Assembly: GCA_037179515.1 (NCBI GenBank) | Contig: JAXCGZ010020806.1 | Coordinates: 124,090 to 188,089, forward strand | From: Halocaridina rubra | Taxonomy: Eukaryota; Arthropoda; Malacostraca; Decapoda; Atyidae | Direction of reading: 5' to 3' | DNA length: 64,000 bases | Program-made: the position numbers and the translations under genes | The notes under the pieces: model-generated | Told to the model about the DNA's origin: nothing | Database searches by the model: none | What the model saw: the letters and a program-made list of their open reading frames with translations, nothing else | In this document: piece after piece, positions 38,717 through 50,077 of the stretch | How positions within the stretch are numbered: position 1 is the stretch's first letter | Layout of the letters: each line of letters starts with the position of its first letter

Positions 38717-39180
38717 ATTATTCTTTGATACAGGTTTCCAGTATTCCTTTATACCTAGGGAATTAGATGAAAGGCTTAAAATAAGCCCAGTAGATGAAAT
38801 GTCTCTTAGTATTGATGCATTTCATTCTGAAATGAAGAAAGGAAGTTTTCCTGTTGTAAATGTAGTTATTAAATTGGGGAATAGAAGAGCCAGAGTTAAA
38901 TTACTCGTAGTTGATGATATGGTAATTAGTATCCACACTCCCGAAATAGCAAAAGCTGCAAATGTGTTAAAGTCTAATGGTCACAAGTTGGCTGATGAAG
39001 ATATTGATAGTGATGTACTGGAGAACATTGGCATTGTTATTGGTGCATTGCAATTTAGTCATATTGTTAGTGGTAGTAACAAGTGGGATGTCTATACTAT
39101 GATGGAAACACCGGGTGATGTCATCTTGTATGGCCATATTCCTCATGATACTCATCATGAACCCTGTAATGTGCCAAGCC
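38201..39180 (+). repeat. 490-bp tandem duplication of the protease region
   Basis: AAGGGAAATCTTTGGGTAAA occurs at 38201 and again at 38691, a spacing of 490 bp, and the intervening sequence is repeated with scattered substitutions. BEL-1 and BEL-3 have one copy. 490 is not a multiple of three, so the duplication shifts the frame. Confidence 0.9.
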
Positions 39181-39722
39181 AAATTGTTATGCGAGTAGGA
39201 ACACAGTTTTTGCCTGCTTCTACTCAAGAGTTGATTGAACAGGCCATAGAGCCAAGTAAAAAGTTGTTGATTGAAGAGGTCATAGTGCCTGTTAATAAGT
39301 TGTTGATTGAAGAGGCCATCGAGCCTGTTAATAAGTTGTTGATTGAAGAGGCCATAGAACCTGTTGATAAGTTTTGGGAGCCAGAGAGTATTGGAGTAAA
39401 TAAGCAAGAAGTGCATTACGAAGATAAAACTACACTTCGAAGTTTTCCAGATTCTGTTCCATGGAAGCCTATCCACACTCCTCTCCCACACAATTTTCAG
39501 AGAGCCTTTGGACAAATGAAGCCTCTAGTAGAACAGGTGGAGGAGATACTGGAGAATTTTCATGTAGATAATTTGTTGGATGCTTGCACCAGCGAAGAGC
39601 TACAGTTTGATATATACAATACTGCAAATGTAGAGTGGGCAGAGGCTGGACTATCTTTGCAAGCATGGAATTCCAACAATACAAGAATTCATAGATTACT
39701 GGATCAGTGTTTTTCTGAATAA
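38625..39722 (+). pseudogene. BEL-2 protease second copy, repeat linker and RT remnant
   Basis: A 365-residue open stretch. Protease: RLFFDTGFQYSFIPRELDER and VKLLVVDDMVISIHTPEIA. Linker: four 12-residue units (QELIEQAIEPSKKLLIEEVI through EEAIEPVDKFW). RT N-terminal scrap: VPWKPIHTPLPHNFQRAFGQ. Then, without the catalytic body, ENFHVDNLLDACTSEE, which corresponds to the YVDDLL box of Pao RTs with Tyr-Val-Asp-Asp changed to His-Val-Asp-Asn, and LSLQAWNSNN. Stop at 39720-39722, then frameshifted A17-like remnant to about 40060. Confidence 0.82.
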
Positions 39723-40104
39723 TCTAGATCTCCATAAATATCAATCTTTAGTTTAATCTGGAATGTTAATACAGGCAAGTTGTCTTTGAAAGGTCTGAAG
39801 CCTAGAGAAGATGTGTTGACCAAACAGAGACTTCTGTCACTGGTGGTATAACTTTTGTCCCCTTAGGTTTAATTTCACCCTTGCTAAGAAGAGGGAAAAT
39901 TCTTATTCAGAAAGTCTGGTCTGAAAAGCTGTCATGGGAAGATCTGTTATCAGAAGTATACAAAGAGGAATCATCAAATTATGAAAGATCTGAACGTAAA
40001 GCTGCCCAAAAGGTTGAAGAATTGTGGGCATGCTTAATCATTGATGATAGATTGTAGCATTCATGGAGAAACCCCCCTATTTTCATTTTTGGAGGGGCCC
40101 AGGA

Positions 40105-41203
40105 TGTCTTGAATATATTTCAAGACAGTTTCTATGTACATTATGCAACTGTTGTTCTGCATGACAGTTTCATTTATTGTAACATAAGTGCATGTATGTA
40201 TACTTTTAGACTTAGGATGTATACCTATTCATTTATATTAAGTATACATGTATATTCGTATGTATAATGAATAGTTCATTCTGTGGACTATTCGTAGCAG
40301 AAAGGGAAATCAGATACAATAAAGTTTAACCACAAAATATGTCACCCCCTAGGGTTTTCCCTAGCCTGTATGAACAAAGAACCTCTATGTGTAAGTGTTT
40401 TCTCTCCCCTTTTCGAGCCTATATAGAGGAAACCTTAGCTCTAGTACCAGGGACCCCTACAAATAAGGGGTTTTTGGTGAGATTAAAAAAAATGGGCAGT
40501 TAATCTCGGGAGATGTTACGAGACACTCATGTCTGTGACGTGATGTTAATGAGTGAAAGCAGTCATAATTTATATTTATGAAATACATTTGCTACCGTGA
40601 TCATTGATGGTGCATATGCGTTTAATAATGAGTAATCTGTTGTACTCGTGAGATGGTACGAGACACTCAAGTTTACTGTGAATATTGACGGTGCATATGC
40701 CTTAAATAATGAGTAATTAGTTGTCCTAGTGAGATGCTACGAGACACTCTAGTAGAAAAACGTGGTAGAGAGATCTGTGGATCAGAACATATTCGAGTTT
40801 GACTCGGAGTCCCGTGATTGATGACGACATCTGAGTTTCCGGATAAATGAATACAGATTTAACTTATATCTAACAAAGTTTATAACTATGTGTGAGGAAA
40901 AGAATGAGCTCATTTAATAGAACACTCGTAGGTAGAATGTATGTTGGAAAAATTATTATTCTACATGAAGAAGTTTTAATTTAAGGTGAGGGGAGTTTAT
41001 TTAATAATTCACATATCAGCAGTTCACAAACCCCCTTAAAAAATATTTGCATGTTTGCCTATACATGTAATATTTATTATATTTTATTGGGAGAGGATTT
41101 AATTTTGAGATCGCTTGTAGTCCTCTACCGAAGCAGTGTCAGAATTTCCGAATTTAGGGGGCTATTAGATCGATGGTTAATAACACATAGGATATCCTCC
41201 AAA
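40105..41203 (+). repeat. BEL-2 3' LTR
   Basis: About 1099 bp from TGTCTTGAATAT to ATCCTCCAAA (terminal CACA changed to AAA). Preceded by the purine tract GGAGGGGCCCAGGA (40091-40104). Two 81-bp repeat units are spaced 81 bp apart (near 40637 and 40718). It differs from the 5' LTR at perhaps a tenth of positions by eye, so the insertion is old. Confidence 0.9.
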
Positions 41204-42495
41204 CTAGGAATTAGCGCATTCTATCTAAATGGCACTCTATTCATATTATGGTTTCCTCCAAGCTCACTCTTGCCTTCATTTTCGAATTTAATTCAACTCC
41301 CTATCTCATATGGGACCAACAATTATCAAATAAGCACATTAATATATGTGAAATCATGAATCCTTTTTACCCCGACAGGGACACAACTCAGAACTCTTAA
41401 TTACTGTGCCAAGGCGCTACCAACTATACCACTGAAGATCTTAAAAGAGAAACAAACCTTACAGCATTTATATGCTCTACTAGGAATGAACACATTCTAT
41501 CTGAATGCCACTCTGTTCAAATTACAGTTTACCTCAACCACACTCATGGCTTCCTTTTTTCATTTAATACAACTCCTGATCTCATTTGGAACCAACAATA
41601 ATAAAATAAGCACATTACCTTTCGTGAAAACATGAATAATTTTTACCCAGATTGGGACTCGAATCTAGGACACATAATTACCTTTCCAAGTCTCTGCCAA
41701 CTACACCACAGAAGGTCTTAAAAGGGAAATAAACCTTACAGATTATATATGCTATACTAGGAAGGAACGTATTCTATTTGAATGCCACTCTGTTCATATT
41801 ACAGTTTCCCCCTACCTCACTCATGGCTTCGGTTTTGCATTTAATGCAACTCCAAATCTTTTTTGGGACCAACAATAATGAAATAAGCACATTAGAATAT
41901 GTGAAAACATGATCATTTTTACAAGAGTGGGACTCGAACCTAGGACACATAATTACTGTTCCAAGGTGCTACTAACTACACCACAGAAGGTCTTAAAATG
42001 AAAACAAACCTTACAGTTTTTATATGCTATACTAGGAATGAACGCATTCTATCTGAATGCCACTCTGTTCATATTAGTTTTCCCCAACCTCACTCGTGGC
42101 TTCGTTTTCGCATTTAATTCAACTCACAATTTCTTTTGAGATCAACAATAATCATATAAGCACATTACCATATATGAAAAAAAAAAAAATTTTACCTTGA
42201 CCAGGACTCAAACCTAGGACACATAATTTTTTTTCCAAGGCTCTATCAACTACACCACAGAAGGTCTTAAAAGGGAAACAGACCTTACAGCTTTAATCTG
42301 CTATACTAGGAGTGAATGCATTATATCTGAATGCCACTTTGTTCATATTACAATTTCCATCAGCCTCACTCGTGGCTTCGTTTTCTTATTTAATTCAACT
42401 CCCAATCTTATTAATGACCAACAATAATCAAATAAGTACATTACCATATGTGAAAAAAATGAGTTATTTTTACCTCAACAGGGACTCAAACCTAG

Positions 42496-42840
42496 TGTCG
42501 GATAGTGTTTTAATTGCACTATCCACATAGCGAGGTCAGTAATGGAGAGATAAACATCTTCTTTAAAGTTGTTCAATAGAGTATACACTTATTTACCACC
42601 TCAGAGCTCCCATTACTGGTAGTTCTGGTCACTCACTATTCCCGCCCCCTCAGGGGGAGATTGCTAACTATGGATGTGACTTCTGCCCCGGCAAGTACTG
42701 ACTCCTGACTAACGTGACTCAGGCCCTGTGAGCCGTCCTGTGGTGGCAGGTATCTGGGTATGCCCTCTGCCCTCTAGCAACTATAAGCATCTATGAAATG
42801 CCGTGTGAGGCTATAGGCATCTATGATATGCCATATGACA
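42496..42840. mobile_element. Probable solo LTR inserted in the satellite
   Basis: 345 bp with ends TGTCGGATAGTG and CATATGACA (TG...CA, with TGTC/GACA terminal inversion), flanked by CTAG on both sides (42492-42495 and 42841-42844). The flanks rejoin to give the normal monomer sequence AACCTAGGACACATAA. Inside, a unit of about 30 bp is repeated imperfectly (CTATAAGCATCTATGAAATG and CTATAGGCATCTATGATATG). It is not similar to the BEL or Gypsy LTRs in this window. Confidence 0.7.
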
Positions 42841-43107
42841 CTAGGACACATAATTTCTGTCCCAAGACGCTACCAATTACACCACAGAATATCTTAAAAG
42901 GGAAACACATCTTACAGCTATTATCTTCTATACTAGGAATGAACTCATTCTCTCTGAATGCCACTTTGTTCATATTATAATTTCCCCCAACCTCACTTGT
43001 GGCTTGGTTTTTGCATCGAATTCAAGTCCCAATCTCATTTGGGAACAATAATAATCAAATAAGCACATTACCATATGTGAAAACATGAATCATTTTTACC
43101 CCGAATG

Positions 43108-43161
43108 GGACTCGAACCTAGGACACATAATTACTGTGCCAAGGCGCTACCAACTACACCA
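43108..43161 (-). other. Exemplar tRNA-like module of the satellite monomer
   Basis: On the minus strand, TGGTGTAGTTGG (A-box TRGYNNARYNGG, all positions fit) is followed after 31 bases by GGTTCGAGTCC (B-box GGTTCGANTCC, exact). The D-arm can pair 4 bp with two wobbles. GCACA and TGTGT form an anticodon-like stem around a 7-base loop, but two extra bases precede it. No acceptor stem is formed. So it is tRNA-derived, not a functional tRNA gene, but has the parts of an internal Pol III promoter. Confidence 0.75.
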
Positions 43162-46100
43162 CAGAAAGTCTTAAGGAAACAAACCCTACAGCTTTTATCT
43201 GCTATAACAGGAATGAACGCATTCTATCTGAATGCCACTCTGTTCATATTAGTTTCCACCAACCTCACTTGTGGCTTTGTTTCACATATAATTCAACTCC
43301 CAATCTCATTTGGGACCAACAGTAATCAAATAAGGACATTACGATATGTGAAAAATTAATAATTAATACCCCGACTGGGACTCGAACCTTGGACACATAA
43401 TTACTGCACCAAGACTATACCATCTACACCATAGAAGGTCTTAAAGGGAAACAAACCTTACAGCTATTATCAGCTATACTAGGAATGAATGCAACTTATC
43501 TGTATGCCACTCTTTTCATATTGCATTTCCCCCAACCTCATTCATGGTTTCGTTTTCAGATTTGATTCAACTCCCAATCTCATTTGGGACCAACAATCAT
43601 GAAGTAAGCACATTACCATATGTGAAAACATGAATAATTTTTACCCCGAGTGGGACTCGAAAATAGGAGACATAATTACTGTGCCAAGGCTCTACCAACT
43701 ACACCACAGAAGGTCTTAGATGGGAAGCAAACCTTTCAACTTTTAAATGCCATACTAGGAATGAATGCATTCTATATGAAAAAAGTTTGTTCATATTACA
43801 GTTTCCCCCAATCTCACTTGTCGCTTGGTTTTCGCATTTAATTCAACTCCAAATCTCATTTCAGACCAAAAATAATTCAATAAGCACATTACCATATGTG
43901 AAAACATGAATCATTTTTACATCAACCGGGACTCAAACCTTGGACAAATAATTACTGTGCCAAGGCGCTACTTACTACAACACAGAAGGTCTTAAAAGGG
44001 AAACAATCCTTACAGCTTTTATATGCTACACTAGGAATGAACGCATTCTATATGAATGCCATTCTGTTCAAATTACAGTTTCCCCAAACTCACTCGTGGT
44101 TGGTTTTTGCATTCTATTCAACTCCCAATCTCATTTGGGACCAACAATAATCAAAAAAGCACATTGCCATATATGAAAATATGAATGATTTTTTTCCCGA
44201 ACCAGACACGAAATGAGGTTGCATAATTACTGTGCCATGGCTCTACCAACTGCACTAGAGAAGGACTTAAAAGGGAAAAAACCTTACAGCGTTTATCTGC
44301 TATACTAGGAATGAACGTATTCTATTTGAATGCCACTCTTTTCATATTACAGTTTCCCCCAACCTCGCTTGTGGCTTCATTTTCACATTTAATTCAACTC
44401 CCAATCTCAATTGGGTCCAATAATAAACAAATAAGCACATTACCATTTGTGAAAACAAATAATTTTTACCCTGACTGGGACATGAACCTATGACACAATT
44501 ACTGTGCCAAGGCACTACCAACTACACCACGGAAGGTCTCGAAAGGGAAACATACATTACTTCTTTTATCTGCTATACTTGGAATGAACGCATTTTATCT
44601 GAATGCCACTCTGTCCATATCACAGTTTCCCCAAACCTCACTCGTGACTTCGTTTTTGTATTTAATGCAACTCCCAATCTCATTTGGGATCAACAATAAT
44701 CAAATAAGCACATTAACATATGTGAAAACATGAATCAGTTTTATCCGAGTGGGACTCAAGACTAGGTCACATAATTGCTGTTCCTAGGCTCAAGCAACTA
44801 CACCACAGGCAGTATTAAAGAGGAAGCAAACCTTACAGCTTTTATCTGCTATACAAGAATTGAACGTATTCTATTTGAATGCCACTCTGTTCATATTACA
44901 GTTTCCCCCAACCTCACTCGTGGCTTCGTTTTCGCATCTAATGCAACTCCTAATCTCATTTGGAATCAAGAAAAATCGAATAAGCACATTACCATATGTG
45001 AAAACATGTATCATTTTTTCCCCGACCGGACCTCAAATCTAGGACACATAATTACTGTGCCATTGTGCTACCAACTACATAACAGAAAGTCTTAAAAGGG
45101 AAACAAGCCATACAGCTTTTATCTGCTTTACTAGGAATGAACGCATTCTATGTAAATTCCATTCTGTTCTTAGTACAGTTTTCCCCAACCTTACTCATTG
45201 TTTGGTTTTCACATTCAATTCAACTCCCAATCTTATGAGACCAACAATAATTAAATAAGCACATTATTATATATGACGACATGAATCATTTTTACCCCGA
45301 CCGGGAATCGAACCTTAAGACACATAATTTCTGTGCCAAGGCCCTCCCATCTACACCACAGAAGGTCTTAGAAGGGAAACAAACCTTTCAACTTTTATAT
45401 GCTATACTAGTAATGAAAGCATTCTATGTGAATGACATTTTGTTCATATTACAGTGTCCCCCAACGTCACTCATAGCTTGGTTTTCGCATTTATTTCAAG
45501 TCCGAATCTCATTTTGGACCAACAATAATTAAATAAGCATATTACCGTATGTGAAAACGTGAATAATTTTTACATCTACCGGGACTTAAACCTAGGACAC
45601 ATAATTACTGTGCCAAGATGCTGCCAACTACACCACAGACGGTCTTAAAAGGGAAACAATCCTGACAGCTTTTTTTTATCGGCTTGGGTTTTGCATATTA
45701 TTCAACTCCCAATCTCATTTGGGATCAAGAATAATAAAATAAGCACATTTCCATATGTGAAAACATGTTTCATTTTTACCCTGACCAGATCTCGAATCTT
45801 GGACACATAATTACTGTGCCAAGGCACTACCAACTACACCACAGAAAGTCTTAAAAGGGAAACAAACCTTACAGCTTTTATCTGCTTTACTAGGAATGAA
45901 CGCATTCTATCTAAATGCCATTCTGTTCATAATACAGTTTTCCCCAACCTCACTTATTGCTTGGATTTCACATTTAATTCAGTTCCAAATCTCATTTGGA
46001 ACCAACAATAATAAAATAATCACATTAACAAACATGAAATATAAATCATTTTTACCCCAAGTGGGACTCGAACCTAGGACACATAATTACTATCCCAAGG

Positions 46101-47490
46101 CGCTGCCAACTACAGCACAGGTCTTAAAAGGGTAACAACCCTTACAGCTTTTATGTACTATGCTAGGAATGAATGCATTCTATCTGAATGCCACTCTGTT
46201 CATATTACCTTTGCCCTCAACCTCACTCGTGCCTTCGTTTTTGCATTTAATTACAACTCCCTATCTCATTTTGGACCGACAATAATCATATAAGCACATT
46301 ACCATATGCGAAGATATGAATAATTTTTACCCCGACCAGAACTTGAACCTAGGACACACAATTACTGTGCCAAGATGCAACCAACTACACCACAGAAGGT
46401 CTTAAAAGGGAATTACACCATATAGGTTTTATCTGCTAACTAGAAATGTATTAATTCTATCTGAATGTCACTCTGTTCATATTAGTTTCCCCCAAACTTA
46501 CTCATGACTTAATATTCACATTTAATTCAACTCCCAATCTCATTTGGGACCAACAATAATCAAATAAGCACATTACTGTATATGAAAACATGAGTAATTT
46601 TTACCCCGAGTGGGACTTATAACCTAGGACACATAATTACTGTGCCAAAGTGATGTCAACTACAGTACAGACCTTAAAAGGGTAACAAACCTTACAGCTT
46701 TTATGTGCTATGCTAGGAATGAACGCATTCTATATGAATGCCATTCTGTTCATATAACCTTTTCTCTCAACCTCACTCGTGGCTTTGTTTTCGCAATTAA
46801 TTTAACTCCCCATCTCATTTGGGACGAACAGTAATCAGATAAGCACATTACCTTATTTGAAGATATGAATAATTTTTAGCCCGACCTGAACTCGAAGCTA
46901 GGACTCATAATTACTGTGCCAATGTGCTACCAACTACACCACAGAAGCTTCTTGATAGGGAAGCAAACCTTTTAGCTTTTATCTGCTATACTAGGAATGA
47001 ATGCATTCTATCTGAATGCCACTCTGTTGCTTATTAGTTTTCCCAAACTCACTTGTGGTTTCGTTTTTGCATTTAATTCAATTCTCAATCTAATTTGGGA
47101 CCAAAAATAATCAAAGAAGCACATTGCCATCTGTGAAAACATAAATCATTTTCCACCAACCAGGATTCGAACCTATGATATAATTAATGTGCCAAGGCAA
47201 TACCAAGTACACCACAGAAGGTCTTAAAAGGGAAACAAACCTTACAGGTTTATTTTGCTATACAAAGAATGAACGTATTCTATTTAAATGCCACTGAGAT
47301 CATATTACAGTTTCTCTCAACCTCACTTGCAGCTTTGTTTTCGCATTTAATTCAACTCCCAATCTCAATTGGGACCAAAAATAATCAAATGTGCACATTG
47401 CCATATGTGAAAACATAGATAATTTTTACCATGACCGGGACTCGAACATAGAACACATAATTACTGTGCCAAGGCACTACCACGTGGGGT

Positions 47491-47533
47491 TTGTAGCTTG
47501 TACATGGGGCACTCATGGGCGTGCTCTATGCGT

Positions 47534-47609
<76 letters not shown>

Positions 47610-47750
47610 ATTTTAAAGGGATGGGGGGGGTATTGAGGCCTAGATAAACCATGTAGCTTCTAAATAAATTAAGTGTTAACATCTTTGCAAATCTATTATC
47701 ACCTTGTAGGAGAGAACCCTGACCAGTAGATAACAACTAAAATTACACCA
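47491..47750. other. Satellite/BEL-3 boundary with (TA)n tract
   Basis: About 45 bp of unassigned sequence, then a TA tract of 71 bp (47536-47606), then 145 bp of unassigned sequence with a G7 run. It separates the broken end of the satellite from the 5'-truncated LTR of BEL-3, so the original junction has been lost. Confidence 0.7.
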
Positions 47751-49128
47751 GTGCTATACCTATTCATTTCTACCAAGAATACTTGTATATTCGTATGTAT
47801 AATGTGTAGATTATTAAGGAGGCTGGCTGTAGAAGACTTGGAGAAAGGAATGTAGGTCACTAATGGATTTTAGCCATTAACCTTTCACCTCCTTGATAAC
47901 GCTTATTGCATCGCCTCTTTGAACAAAGAACCGTTGTAAGCAAGTCATAACTCAGGTTAGTCCTAGTATCAAGGACCCTTTCAAACTAGGGGAGTTTTGT
48001 GCAACTTTCTTGCAAAGGGTTAGTTGTACTCGTGAGATGATACGAGACACTCATGTTTACTGTGTTTATTGACAGTACTTATAAGTTTGTTAAAGAGTAA
48101 TTAGTTGTACTCTTGAGATGATACGAGACACTCATGTTTACTGTGTTTATTGACAGTACTTATAAGTTTGTTAAAGGGTAATTAGTTGTACTCATGAGAT
48201 GATACGAGACACTCATGTTTACTGTGTTTATTGACAGTACTTATAAGTTTGTTAAAGAGTAATTAGTTGTACTCGTGAGATGATACGAGACACTCATGTT
48301 TACTGTGTTTATTGACAGTACTTATAAGTTTGTTAAAGAGTAATTAGTTGTACTCGTGAGATGATACGAGACACTCATGTTTACTGTGTTTATTGACAAT
48401 ACTTATAAGTTTGTTAAAGAGTAATAAGTTGCTGTCGTGAGATGCTACAAGGCACTCATTTTTGCTGTGTTTGTTGACAGTACTTATAAGTTTATTCTTA
48501 GTTGTCCTCGTGAGATGCTACGAGACACTCATGTTTGTGATGTAATTATAGTGCGTGAATGCAGTCGTAATTAATATTTATGAAATACATTTGCTACAGT
48601 GATGATTGATGGTGCATATACGCCCACAAAAAGTTTGTTGACAAAAAGTTTGTTGTTCTCGTGGGGTGTTACGAGACACTCAAGTAGAAGAACGTGATAG
48701 AGATCCGTGGATCAGAAGATACGTTTTTGATTCGGAGTCCCGTGATTGCCGACGACATCAGGGTTATCCGGATAAGTACAGATTAACCTTATTTCTAACA
48801 ATATTTATAACTACGTGTGAGGGACAGATTGAGCTCATTTAATTGAACACTCGTAGGTAGAATGTATGTTAGAAAATGTATTATTCTGTATGAGGAAGTT
48901 TTAATTTAAGGTGAGGAGAGTTTATTTAAATATTCACATATCAGCAGTTCATAAACCCCCTTATAAAATATTTGTATGTATGTCTATGCATGTAATATTA
49001 ATTATATTTTATTGGTAGAGGATTTAAATTTGAGATCGTGGTAGGCCTCTACTGAAGCCGTTTCAGGATTTCCGAATTTAGGGGGTTATAAGATCGAAGG
49101 GTAAATAACACATAGGAAATCCTTCACA
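47751..49128 (+). repeat. BEL-3 5' LTR, 5'-truncated
   Basis: Homology to the 3' LTR starts near TATACCTATTCATTTCTACC (47754) and ends at CCTTCACA (49128), so about 110-115 bp of the LTR start is missing. Includes the 81-bp repeat array at about 48020-48500. Confidence 0.88.
48020..48500 (+). repeat. 81-bp tandem repeat in BEL-3 5' LTR
   Basis: Five nearly identical 81-bp units starting TTAGTTGTACTCGTGAGATG at 48020, 48101, 48182, 48263 and 48344, then a degenerate unit. Each has the hairpin-capable core CTCGT-GAGATGAT-ACGAG. The 3' LTR has units at the equivalent places. Confidence 0.95.
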
Positions 49129-50077
49129 GCTTTTGGTCCTTCGAACCGGATGAGAATTGGTGTGGTAATGGTGAAAATAGTGTAAATTTTAGTCTGCTGG
49201 CTAGTACAGTGGTAACGCGCTGGCTTCGCATTCACGAGGTCGAAAGATCGGTCCCCGTCCAAGACCGAGAGTTTAAGCTGTTTACTGGCAGGAACTGCTG
49301 TGGTTGGACATCACAGTGGGGGGTTGGGGCTTGCCCTGGCTGACGAATACCCATTGTAATGAAATGGAAATAAAGGTTAAATTAAAAAAAAAAAAAAAAA
49401 ATTGTAAGAAGTTAGTGTAAAACTCTACGGTTAAAATCGTCCACATTTCAACGATAAAAGGGAGGAGCATTGCATGTATTTGCATGAATATTGCGAATAT
49501 AACTTAGAAATTTAAGTGGTTGTTGAAATAAATAAGAGAATCTTTTTCCCGCGTGGATAAAGCGTTTCTCTGTCTGTGGAAACGAAATATACTTTCGTAA
49601 TTGAGCGTCCATTAAGTAATTTGGATATTAGTACCCAATTTCGGCTGGGTGAACAGTGGTTTTTAGGGATTTGTGTGTTTACATATTTCCTATTTAACGA
49701 TGTCTAGATTGTCGTATTGATTCCTCTGTTTACATCAATAAATAGAAGGTAGTGACCAACCTACTGCTAGGTGCACAGTGTCGTTTTTTTGAGGAACAGT
49801 GTGGTTTGCATTACTCTTTCCATTTACTGTTGCTGACTTAACAGTGTCGTTTAATTGATGAAAAGTGTGTTTTACACTTTGAGGATTGGCGTCATAATGG
49901 ACGGAATTAAATAACTGTATGTTATCATCTTGATATTTTAGAAGATTGTCCTTTGATACTCTTTACAGAGTGATTGTTTGTTGCATTGTGAATGAATAAA
50001 GAAGATCGTGGTTTCTTTTATGATAAAATTGCATCAACTATTTGTTTGTTGTTTTATGTTCTATTTGCTTTCTCAAT
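49129..50077 (+). other. BEL-3 leader (primer-binding region and 5' UTR)
   Basis: Starts GCTTTTGGTCCTTCGAACC, the candidate primer-binding region. The leader is AT-rich, similar to BEL-2, and is interrupted by a SINE at 49192-49401. It ends at the gag ATG (50078). Confidence 0.65.
49192..49401 (+). mobile_element. tRNA-derived SINE, copy 1
   Basis: Head GCTGGCTAGTACAGTGGTAA (A-box TGGCTAGTACAGTGG) with a degenerate B-box near GAGGTCGAAAGATCGG, a body containing CATCACAGTGGGGGGTTGG, and a poly(A) tail of about 18. It shares head and body with the copy at 56251. It is absent from BEL-2 at this point. The target duplication is not clear. Confidence 0.82.

Larger units (their letters stand above)
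34791..41203 (+). mobile_element. BEL/Pao retrotransposon BEL-2
   Basis: A 6.4-kb element with LTRs at 34791-35892 and 40105-41203, flanked by CTAGG (34786-34790 and 41204-41208) inside satellite monomers. Internal order: candidate primer-binding region, leader, gag, zinc knuckles, protease, 12-residue repeat linker, RT remnants, purine tract. It carries a SINE-like insertion (about 37485-37670) and a 490-bp tandem duplication of its protease region. Non-autonomous and decayed. Confidence 0.92.
41204..47490 (-). repeat. 277-bp tRNA-like satellite, block 3 (about 21 monomers)
   Basis: Continues the satellite from the CTAGG after BEL-2. It is interrupted by a probable solo LTR (42496-42840) and contains a shortened monomer near 45670 where ACAGCTTTTTTTTATCGGCTTGG skips much of the monomer. 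A well-preserved tRNA-like module lies at 43108-43161. The right end is abrupt at CCAAGGCACTACCACG (about 47485), inside the tRNA-like part, and the sequence after it is not satellite. Confidence 0.92.

Noticed and set aside
43108..43161. True tRNA genes in the satellite
   Set aside because: A- and B-boxes are present, but the acceptor stem cannot form and the anticodon arm is displaced by two bases; dozens of degenerate tandem copies point to a tRNA-derived repeat.
13706..47490. CRISPR-like array
   Set aside because: The regular repetition is a 277-bp satellite without short direct repeats separated by unique spacers, and the sequence is eukaryotic.
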